Source of the DNA: Alphaproteobacteria bacterium
GTDB taxonomy: Bacteria > Pseudomonadota > Alphaproteobacteria > Paracaedibacterales > CAIULA01
Direction of reading: 5' to 3'
NCBI GenBank assembly: GCA_019751935.1
Contig: JAIEMR010000105.1
Span: forward strand, 1-7,241
Length of the DNA: 7,241 nucleotides
The notes under the pieces were generated by a model. That model ran no database searches, had not been told where the DNA came from, and saw only the letters and a program-made list of their open reading frames with translations. Position numbers and translations under genes: made by a program. Position 1 is the first letter of the stretch. Each line of letters starts with the position of its first letter. Of the stretch, positions 1-5,368 are shown piece after piece.

Positions 1-95
1 AGTAACATAAATTTGGGTTTCAGGTTCATCGGTCTATTCGGGTCCTTGTTTATCTGTTATTTCCACTTTCAGGATAAATGACCTTATTTCAATAT

Positions 96-127
96 GGCAA
101 ATTTTAAAATGGGCCATCTAATTTATC
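96..127. repeat. Direct repeat copy A, partner at 651-684
   Basis: Positions 96-121 match 651-676 at 25 of 26 bases (the difference is T at 110 against A at 665). After a 2-base gap in this copy, TTTATC (122-127) matches TTTATC (679-684). The start-to-start distance is 555 bp. The core 96-115 is an imperfect palindrome around ATTTTAAAAT with GGC and GCC at its ends. Read on the minus strand it has the form TGGCCC-(A/T-rich)-TTTGCC, which from memory resembles motifs repeated near the ends of IS21-family insertion sequences. No transposase is present, so that origin is only a guess. The match itself is directly visible. Confidence 0.85.
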
Positions 128-150
128 TAAAATTTTATTTAATATGCTTA

Positions 151-256
151 TCGTCATGGCGAGGAGCGAAGTTGCGTGGCCATCCAGGAAGACAGGAATC
201 TCTAACAAAACAGCCTCTGGATCACCCCATCACCTGGCGGCGACCCGTGATGACGA
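151..256. repeat. Degenerate REP doublet (REPIN-like)
   Basis: Two REP-like arms face each other. Arm 1 (151-187) begins TCGTCAT, contains GGCGAGGAGCGAAG and ends ATCCAG. Arm 2 (217-256) begins CTGGAT and ends ATGACGA, so both termini are exact inverted copies (151-157 with 250-256; 182-187 with 217-222), while the interiors have diverged. The 'GTCATnGCGAGGAGCGAAG...GG(C)nATCCAG' pattern is a familiar dispersed repeat of many proteobacterial genomes; such doublets are usually thought to be moved by RAYT (REP-associated tyrosine) transposases encoded elsewhere. TCATGGCGA (154-162) recurs at 270-278, hinting at another broken copy. The degeneracy suggests an old, probably immobile element. Confidence 0.65.
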
Positions 257-309
257 GAAGAAGAATGCATCATGGCGAAAAGCCGTGGGGAAACTATATT
301 TTTCTTCTC
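255..309 (+). repeat. 12-bp inverted repeat, long stem-loop
   Basis: GAGAAGAAGAAT (255-266) pairs with ATTTTTCTTCTC (298-309): eleven Watson-Crick pairs plus one G-T position (263 with 301) that would be a wobble pair in plus-strand RNA. The 31-nt interior has a small nested stem, GGC (274-276) with GCC (282-284), around GAAAA. No T tract follows in the manner of an intrinsic terminator. It abuts the REP doublet (2 bases shared), so it may be part of a larger decayed repeat rather than an independent RNA. Confidence 0.5.
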
Positions 310-382
310 AAAAATCAGTTTTCACATGGCCTCACCCAAAGGTCCATCAGGCGGCCAGTCCAGGAACTAGACCTTATCTAAA

Positions 383-592
383 TTAAGAAATTTGCTCACA
401 TTCTTGAAGAAACGTTTCAATTTCAGCGTCCGTAAGTTCTGACAATTTGGGAATTTTTCTTTCTTTTAGCACAAGAAAACCCATCATTTTGGCCTGAAGT
501 TGTCTTATTCTTAATGCAATCTCAATGCGTTTTTGACGGCAAGCCTTCTTGTATAGTTTCTCTAAGCTTTTATAAAATTCTATTTTTTGCAT
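383..592 (-). CDS. Small protein of unknown function (69 aa)
   Basis: I do not recognise this protein. It is soluble in character: no signal peptide, no membrane segment, no cysteine-pair metal site. Residues 1-36 are strongly basic and look helical (K3, K8, K12, K15, K16, R19, K21, R22, R28, R30). A short hydrophobic stretch, MMGFLVL (36-42), leads to KERKIPKL and then an acidic helix, LTDAEIETFLQECE (53-66). The basic-helix, turn, acidic 'LTDAEIE' tail is faintly like the C-terminal part of some phage small-terminase or helix-turn-helix proteins; this is a weak impression, not an assignment. The start is supported by AGGAGGG five bases upstream, the best ribosome binding site in the window. 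It lies 80 bp downstream of mrcA on the same strand, between the two direct-repeat copies, so it could be read from mrcA or be cargo of a mobile segment. Confidence 0.7.
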   Translation of the reverse strand: MQKIEFYKSLEKLYKKACRQKRIEIALRIRQLQAKMMGFLVLKERKIPKLSELTDAEIETFLQECEQIS

Positions 593-597
593 CGTTG

Positions 598-604
598 CCC
601 TCCT
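598..604 (-). promoter_or_regulatory. Strong ribosome binding site, 69-aa gene
   Basis: On the minus strand this reads AGGAGGG, separated by five bases (593-597) from the ATG at 592-590. It is a near-perfect anti-16S complement at good spacing. Most other genes in the window have weak or no visible Shine-Dalgarno sequence, so this site is the main reason to accept the small gene as real and to fix its start. Confidence 0.75.
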
Positions 605-627
605 GACTTATTCTTTATCTTCTTCAA

Positions 628-656
628 GATATATTAAGCTCGTTATTTACGGCAAA
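628..656 (-). promoter_or_regulatory. Possible promoter of the 69-aa gene
   Basis: On the minus strand TTTGCC (656-651) and TATATC (633-628) are 17 bases apart and could serve as -35 and -10 boxes upstream of the small gene. Both are only partial matches to the sigma-70 consensus, and the region is A/T-rich, so chance matches are expected. If real, the -35 box lies inside direct-repeat copy B, meaning the repeat would drive the gene. Confidence 0.2.
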
Positions 657-684
657 TTTTAAAAAGGGCCATCTAAGTTTTATC
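651..684. repeat. Direct repeat copy B, overlaps mrcA stop
   Basis: Partner of the repeat at 96-127: positions 651-676 are identical except for one base, and 679-684 (TTTATC) match after a 2-base insertion (GT, 677-678). On the minus strand this copy contains the last three sense codons (Asp-Lys-Thr) and the TAG stop (675-673) of the mrcA reading frame. The repeat therefore straddles the gene end instead of lying in neutral spacer, as expected if a repeat-bearing segment landed in, or recombined at, the 3' end of the gene. Confidence 0.85.
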
Positions 685-2943
685 AAATACTTCTCTTACA
701 AAATGACCAAAAACAGGCAAGGCTACTCTTGTGCCTGTTTCGTCGGCTCCTTGATGGGTGCCTAAGGTTTGCGGAGTTGGAAAGCCTACAAAAACTCCTA
801 CTATAAGCGTACGCCCATTTGGATAACGAATGAATCCCATAAACCACGCATCTTTACAATCATTGGTAGAGCCGGTCTTCCCTCCTAACTTTATATTATA
901 CTGCGCCATAAGAGGCTGCAGTTTTTTCCCCGTCCCTCGCTCGACCACAGCCTCTAACATGGTCGTCATAGATTCTGCAAATTTTGTATCAATAATTTGT
1001 TTTCTCTCGTCCGTTAGTTCTGGCAAAGGCTGTTCTTCAACATCATGCCAATTATTTAAAAGCTCTTTGCTTTCTGGCCCTAAAAGTCCGCCATATTGAG
1101 TTTGAAGCTGGTAGATGACTTGTCCATTTCTATCTTGAACTTGTTTGATCAAATTTGGCCCGATTTTTTTGCCACCGTTTACGATCATGGCGTACGCTGT
1201 TGTAAGACGTAAAACTGTTGTTTCTTTTGCCCCCAAAGAATTAGAAAGATGTAAGGGCATATCATCAGCAACGCCAAAGCGAGTCGCAACGCTTTTAACG
1301 GGTTGCATACCAATTTGGTGAGCCAAACGGACAGTCATAAGATTATAAGACTTTTCAATTCCTATACGCATAGGACTAGGCCCGTAAGAACGATGGGTAA
1401 TATTTTTAGGAGAATAGACGCCCAAACCTGGCCCGAGGCTAAGTGTAATCGGTGCATCATTAATTAACGTCTCAGGTGTGTACCCTTTCTCCATTGCCGC
1501 TAAATAAACAAAGGGTTTAAAAGCTGAACCAGGCTGACGCCAAGCTTGGGTTGCGCAATTAAATTGGCTAATTTCAAAACTATATCCTCCCGTCATTGCT
1601 AAAACATTGCCTGTATCGGCGTCCATGACAACTATGCCGCCACTTACTGCAGGAATCTGATGGAGCTCATATACAGGCGGCTTTCCAGGTGAGGCTATAT
1701 TATTAACGAGTACGACATCCCCAGGAGCTAATACCTCTGTGACTTTTTTAATCTCCGGCCCTTGGGTGCCATCTGATTTTGACAAACGAGCCCATTCTAA
1801 CCCGGTTAAAAACAGTGAACTAACACCGCCATTTGCAAATCCAATTTTTGCTTCTTTATCAGAAGAAATAGCCAAAACAACAGCAAGTTTTGAATTGCCC
1901 ATTCCAGGAACGGCAGCAATTTTATTTAAATCCTTTATCCATGCAGATTGATCCAGTTGAGTAATTTTAGCGACAGGTCCTCGCCAACCATGTCTTCTAT
2001 CGTATTCTTCTAAACCTTTACGTAAGCTTTTATCTGCCCCTCGTTGTAAGGAAGGATCTAACGTTGTAAAAACACTAAGCCCCCCTGTGTAAAGTACATT
2101 TTCACCAAAACGTTGCATAATCTCACGTCTAACTTCTTCTCCAAAATAATCAGCATTAACTACAAAAGAAGAATCTAAGGTAATTTTAAATGGATCTTTT
2201 TGAGCCTCTTGAGTTTCTTGAGTGGAAATTATGTTATCCTCAGCTAACCTTCCAACTACCCAATCTCTGCGGGCCTTTGCTCTTTTCTGTTCTTTTATTG
2301 GATGATAAGTTGCAGGGGCTTTTGGCAAAGAAGCTAAAAAGGCACATTCTGCAATTGTTAATTTATCTAAAGATTTACCGAAATATGTTTGAGCTGCAGC
2401 TGCCACGCCATAACTTCCCATACCAAGGTAAATTTGATTTAAGTAAAGTTCTAAAATACGTTCTTTGGGCAAAGCCATCTCAAGACGCATAGACATGATT
2501 GCTTCTCTAAATTTCCGGTCAAACGACCGTTCATTTCCGACCAGAAAGTTTTTAGCAACTTGCTGAGTGATTGTTGAAGCTCCAAGCGCCTTTCCATTCC
2601 AAGCGCCTTTAAATGTATTGTTCAATGCCGCACGAAGAACGCTAAAAAGATCAACACCAGGGTGATAGTAAAAATTTTTATCTTCGGCTGATAAGAAAGC
2701 CTGAACTAACAAAGGAGGGATATTTTCGATTGCTACAAATATTCTTTTCTCTTTGGCATGCTCTTTGAAGAGCTGATAATCATTTGTATAAAATCGACTT
2801 GCTACATGTGGTTGATAATCTCTTAAAAACTGATAGTCAGGTAAGCCTCTTCCAAAATAAAAGAATAAAAAAAACAAAACAGCGCCCATACTGGTAATCC
2901 CAAAAATTACGGTTGTTAAAATGCGCCATACAGATCTAAACAT
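673..2943 (-). CDS. mrcA: Penicillin-binding protein 1A (class A, bifunctional)
   Basis: Inner-membrane peptidoglycan synthase that polymerises lipid II into glycan strands (glycosyltransferase, GT51) and cross-links peptides (DD-transpeptidase). A single N-terminal membrane anchor spans about residues 10-30. The GT51 domain (about 55-230) shows AEDKNFYYHPGVD with catalytic E87, GASTITQQ (121-128), RKFREA, E155 in RLE, and ERILELYLNQIYLGMGSYG. An OB-like insert follows (about 310-430). The transpeptidase domain has S473-A-F-K476, S532-Y-N534 and K689-T-G691, all intact, so both activities are expected. The start is forced: an in-frame TAG immediately precedes the ATG and the next Met (19) would cut the anchor; no good ribosome binding site is visible. 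At 756 residues it is shorter than E. coli PBP1A (850), ending at ALPVFGHFVREVFDKT without the usual proline-rich tail. phaZ lies 106 bp upstream on the same strand. Assignment to class A is near certain; 1A rather than a paralogue is likely. Confidence 0.95.
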   Translation of the reverse strand: MFRSVWRILTTVIFGITSMGAVLFFLFFYFGRGLPDYQFLRDYQPHVASRFYTNDYQLFKEHAKEKRIFVAIENIPPLLVQAFLSAEDKNFYYHPGVDLFSVLRAALNNTFKGAWNGKALGASTITQQVAKNFLVGNERSFDRKFREAIMSMRLEMALPKERILELYLNQIYLGMGSYGVAAAAQTYFGKSLDKLTIAECAFLASLPKAPATYHPIKEQKRAKARRDWVVGRLAEDNIISTQETQEAQKDPFKITLDSSFVVNADYFGEEVRREIMQRFGENVLYTGGLSVFTTLDPSLQRGADKSLRKGLEEYDRRHGWRGPVAKITQLDQSAWIKDLNKIAAVPGMGNSKLAVVLAISSDKEAKIGFANGGVSSLFLTGLEWARLSKSDGTQGPEIKKVTEVLAPGDVVLVNNIASPGKPPVYELHQIPAVSGGIVVMDADTGNVLAMTGGYSFEISQFNCATQAWRQPGSAFKPFVYLAAMEKGYTPETLINDAPITLSLGPGLGVYSPKNITHRSYGPSPMRIGIEKSYNLMTVRLAHQIGMQPVKSVATRFGVADDMPLHLSNSLGAKETTVLRLTTAYAMIVNGGKKIGPNLIKQVQDRNGQVIYQLQTQYGGLLGPESKELLNNWHDVEEQPLPELTDERKQIIDTKFAESMTTMLEAVVERGTGKKLQPLMAQYNIKLGGKTGSTNDCKDAWFMGFIRYPNGRTLIVGVFVGFPTPQTLGTHQGADETGTRVALPVFGHFVREVFDKT

Positions 2944-3049
2944 CTAAAAACAATTATTATTCTTCAGGATTACTTTCTATAAGTTTGACATAAATTTTAA
3001 ATATTTTTTAATAGTTTTTTTGAATAAGTCGCTTTAGCTTTCAAAAAAG
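2944..3049 (-). other. phaZ-mrcA intergenic spacer
   Basis: This 106-bp spacer between two same-strand genes is almost entirely A/T. It begins (minus strand) with the inverted repeat at 3048-3016 just after the phaZ stop. I looked for a sigma-70 promoter for mrcA and found only poor matches, so I cannot tell whether mrcA has its own promoter or is read through from phaZ. Confidence 0.4.
3016..3048. repeat. A/T inverted repeat after phaZ stop
   Basis: TTTTTTGAA (3016-3024) and TTCAAAAAA (3040-3048) form a perfect 9-bp inverted repeat with a 15-nt interior, two bases beyond the phaZ stop codon. In phaZ mRNA the arms would be U-rich first and A-rich second, so there is no terminal U tract and the stem has a single G-C pair. 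It is not a canonical intrinsic terminator; a role in mRNA 3'-end stability or pausing is possible but unproven. Confidence 0.4.
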
Positions 3050-4285
3050 TTATTTATTGGTTTCAGAAATAAAAATTTTGATTTTGGGGTAAATTTCTGC
3101 TCTCCATCGATGGCCATTAAAAATCCCATAATGCCCTACCCCTGATTGACAATAATGTTGTTTTAAATTTTTCGAAAGATTGGAGCAGAGTTTATGAGCA
3201 GCAAACGTTTGCCCCGGCGGAGAAATATCATCGAGTTCACCCTCTATTGTCATCAGAGCTGTTTTTTGAATAGATTTTGGATTAATACTTTGCCCTCTCC
3301 ATTGCATTTGGCCTTTGGGTAAAACATGCTCTTGAAATATGGTAGAGATGCTTTCTAAAAAATACTCAGCTGGCAGGTCCATAACGGATCTATATTCATC
3401 ATAAAACTTCCGATGCGATTCAGTATGTTCTAAATCTCCCTTAACAAGATTAAGAAAAAGATTAAAATTAGCTTCTTGATGCCGTTCATAATTAAGTGAC
3501 ATAAACCCACTCAGCATAATAAAACCAGGGCACACATCTCTTCCTGCGCCTGGATAGTATGCTGGTATTTTGGTAATGATATTTCTTTTAAACCAATCAA
3601 TATCGTGTTCTTTTGCAAATTTATCAACCTTGCCTGGATTAATGCGCGTGTCAATTGGTCCGCCCATTAAAATCATTGATTTTGGTTGGTTAATATCTCC
3701 TCGATCTGCCAAAAGCGAAACTGCCATTAAGACAGGGACTGCAGGTTGACAAACAGCTACGACATGGATGTCAGGGCCAAGATTTGCCATGAATTCCAAC
3801 AAATAATCAACATAAGTCTCAACACTAAATTCCCCATACTTTAAAGGCACTAAGCGTGAGTCATGCCAGTCCATAATAAAAACATTGTGGTCTGCTAACA
3901 TGGTAGAGACTGTATCTCTTAGTAACGTTGCAAAATGGCCTGATAATGGTGGAACAATTAAAACGTTGGGTTCATTTTTACCTATGATCATATCGCCTTG
4001 TTTTCGAAGGATTTGTTTTAGGGTGCAAAATGGTTTTTCCCTAATTATTCTTTCTTCAACCTTTATATTTTTTTTATCATTCTTTTTAATGGTCTTAATA
4101 TTAAAGGCAGGTTTTGTATAATGACGCGTCGTTCTTTCCATGACTTCATTAGAAGCTGAAATGATGCGCGTTAAAGGTGTGTTTTCAAAAGGCAAGTTCT
4201 GCAAAAATAGATTATTAGCCTTACTCCACAAATGTGTAGGCCACATAGCTGCTTTCTTAAATTCATTAAGATGATAAAGAAGCAT
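3050..4285 (-). CDS. phaZ: Intracellular PHB depolymerase
   Basis: Cytoplasmic depolymerase that releases hydroxybutyrate units from native PHB granules, mobilising stored carbon. At 411 residues it fits the intracellular PhaZ family (Ralstonia PhaZa1 type). The N-terminus MLLYHLNEFKKAAMWP follows the family's usual 'MLY.LYE.QRAA..P' opening, and ERTTRHYTKPAF (50-61) is the expected following block. It has an alpha/beta-hydrolase fold with a cysteine nucleophile: C179 in AVCQPAVP, D352 or D353 in EGELDDISPPGQT, and H385 in GVGHYGIFNG. Their spacing matches the Cys-Asp-His triad known for PhaZa1. There is no signal peptide, as expected for an intracellular enzyme. The start is constrained by an in-frame TAA about 24 bases upstream with no other ATG, GTG or TTG between; the ribosome binding site is weak. 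No PHB synthase or phasin gene is in view. It may share a transcript with mrcA downstream. Confidence 0.95.
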   Translation of the reverse strand: MLLYHLNEFKKAAMWPTHLWSKANNLFLQNLPFENTPLTRIISASNEVMERTTRHYTKPAFNIKTIKKNDKKNIKVEERIIREKPFCTLKQILRKQGDMIIGKNEPNVLIVPPLSGHFATLLRDTVSTMLADHNVFIMDWHDSRLVPLKYGEFSVETYVDYLLEFMANLGPDIHVVAVCQPAVPVLMAVSLLADRGDINQPKSMILMGGPIDTRINPGKVDKFAKEHDIDWFKRNIITKIPAYYPGAGRDVCPGFIMLSGFMSLNYERHQEANFNLFLNLVKGDLEHTESHRKFYDEYRSVMDLPAEYFLESISTIFQEHVLPKGQMQWRGQSINPKSIQKTALMTIEGELDDISPPGQTFAAHKLCSNLSKNLKQHYCQSGVGHYGIFNGHRWRAEIYPKIKIFISETNK

Positions 4286-4390
4286 TGGATAAATCTTTAA
4301 ATTTTAGCATTTGTATTTAAGTTTACCCTATAACTCCTAATATTTAGTTTATTTCATGGACAATACCTGGTAAAAACAAGAATCAATCAA
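4286..4390. promoter_or_regulatory. Divergent intergenic region (promoters expected)
   Basis: This 105-bp gap separates phaZ (leftward) from the flippase-like gene (rightward), so each needs a promoter here. On the plus strand TATAAC (4329-4334) is a fair -10 candidate but has no good -35 at 16-18 bp. On the minus strand TTGTTT followed 17 bases later by TGAAAT is a possible pair reading toward phaZ. Neither is convincing in such A/T-rich DNA. No clear operator palindrome stands out. Confidence 0.35.
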
Positions 4391-5368
4391 GTGTTAAAAT
4401 TAGACTTCATGAACCAAGCATTTCTATTTTTTCTTATAAAAATTTGTCTTACGGGAATCATTGTCTATTTTCTTGTTAATAATGTTGATTGTTCGCAGGT
4501 CATTACAGCCTTAAGGCAGGTCCCTTATCACTTTTTAGGGTTTAGCGTTATGCTAACTATGGCAGGGATTTTAACGACTGCTGTGCGTTGGCAAAAAATT
4601 ATTGCGAGTCTTTCAAAGGCCATACCTTTGTGGGATGCGTGTTATCATACAGCCATAGGCGCCTTTTTAAGTCAATGCTTACCAAGTTCTGTTGGCGGAG
4701 ATGTTTACAAAGGAATTATCCTTAAACAACGTTACAAAATATCCACCTCCCTTTCTGTAAGCACGACTCTTATTGATCGTCTTTATGGCATTTCAAGCTT
4801 TGTTATTTTTGCAATTCTTGGCTGTTTTGTTGAGTGGAAAAGTTTGATAACTTCTTCCATCGGAGGACTAATAGCATTGATTCTGGCCCTTGTCGTAGGG
4901 GGATTGGTGACTCTTTATGGTCTAAAATTTGTCAAAACAAAACTACCTTCATTTTTAATGCCTATTGTTAGTTTTTCTGAAGCCATTTCATTAATGTTCT
5001 CTCATAAAAAAAATGCACTGATTATTTTTGTAACATCGTTAATCTCTTCGCTATGCCTTATTATGGGGGCCTTTTTATTATCTGTTGGTATTGGTCTAGA
5101 GCTAACACTTTTCCAAATCTTTATCTCTATTCCCCTTGTTATCATCATTTCTGCTATTCCAATATCTTTTGCAGGATGGGGACTTAGAGAAGGTGCAATG
5201 GTTGTCATTTTAAGTATTTATGGAGTCCCAAAAGAAGAAGCTTTAGCCTTATCGCTGCTGTTTGGGATTGTGCAATTTTTGGCAGCGTTCCCAGGGCTTA
5301 TTTTATGGTGCCTTGCCAAAAGTCCCAGCCTCTCATTATATACGGGCAATAATGCAACAACGAATTAA
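4391..5368 (+). CDS. Flippase-like UPF0104 membrane protein
   Basis: Polytopic inner-membrane protein of the family that includes the membrane domain of lysylphosphatidylglycerol synthase MprF (PF03706, UPF0104 or YbhN-like). Members are thought to handle or flip lipid-linked substrates; the substrate here cannot be read from sequence. Visible signatures are LPSSVGGDVYKG (97-108), LIDRLYG (127-133) and PISFAGWGLREGA (257-269). Hydrophobic segments lie near residues 9-29, 47-65, 133-148, 153-178, 208-232, 240-262 and 285-308. At 325 residues it is the typical stand-alone length, with no C-terminal aminoacyl-transferase domain, so it is not a full MprF. The start is uncertain: GTG at 4391 gives this length, while ATG at 4409 would remove six residues; neither has a clear ribosome binding site. 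Its end overlaps mutL by 17 bp. There are no glycosyltransferase neighbours to hint at a substrate. Confidence 0.88.
   Translation: MLKLDFMNQAFLFFLIKICLTGIIVYFLVNNVDCSQVITALRQVPYHFLGFSVMLTMAGILTTAVRWQKIIASLSKAIPLWDACYHTAIGAFLSQCLPSSVGGDVYKGIILKQRYKISTSLSVSTTLIDRLYGISSFVIFAILGCFVEWKSLITSSIGGLIALILALVVGGLVTLYGLKFVKTKLPSFLMPIVSFSEAISLMFSHKKNALIIFVTSLISSLCLIMGAFLLSVGIGLELTLFQIFISIPLVIIISAIPISFAGWGLREGAMVVILSIYGVPKEEALALSLLFGIVQFLAAFPGLILWCLAKSPSLSLYTGNNATTN

Larger units (their letters stand above)
1..382. other. Gene-free, repeat-rich region
   Basis: I find no gene with coding support here. The stretch holds copy A of a direct repeat, a REP-like doublet and a 12-bp stem, each listed separately. 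A further 6-bp perfect inverted repeat, AAGGTC (339-344) and GACCTT (370-375), lies just beyond the stop of the small minus-strand gene; it has no T tract, so it is not a convincing terminator. GGCCATCCAGG at 178-188 recurs loosely as GGCCAGTCCAGG at 353-364, which suggests more decayed REP copies. Open frames crossing the region on the plus strand read as 'MARSEVAWPS', the kind of spurious product such repeats give. At the far left a minus-strand ATG (27-29) could start a gene running off the window, but too little is visible to call it. Confidence 0.6.

Noticed and set aside
1..81. Plus-strand frame open from the left edge to TGA at 79-81 (possible gene end)
   Set aside because: Only 26 codons with no recognisable protein features; openness of this length is common by chance.
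34..117. 28-codon minus-strand frame starting in repeat copy A (MAHFKIC...)
   Set aside because: It is very short with no ribosome binding site; copy B gives a similar start that stops after nine residues, so this comes from the repeat sequence and is not a gene.
94..386. Two overlapping plus-strand open frames (94-381 and 144-386)
   Set aside because: They run through the REP doublet and stem-loop. The product contains 'MARSEVAWPS', the recognisable spurious translation of such repeats; there is no ribosome binding site and no protein-like domain.
830..2492. Plus-strand open frames at 830-1099, 1739-1951 and 2190-2492
   Set aside because: All lie antisense within mrcA, whose protein is conserved throughout; they have no independent support.
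3885..4121. Plus-strand open frame antisense to phaZ
   Set aside because: It is a shadow of the conserved phaZ N-terminal region and has no supporting start signal.
5002..5208. Minus-strand open frame antisense to the flippase-like gene
   Set aside because: It is antisense to a conserved membrane-protein region; the reading is a by-product of hydrophobic codons on the other strand.
5262..5351. Upstream ATG extension of mutL by 30 residues
   Set aside because: MutL homology starts at the ATG at 5352; the extra stretch only mirrors the flippase gene in another frame.
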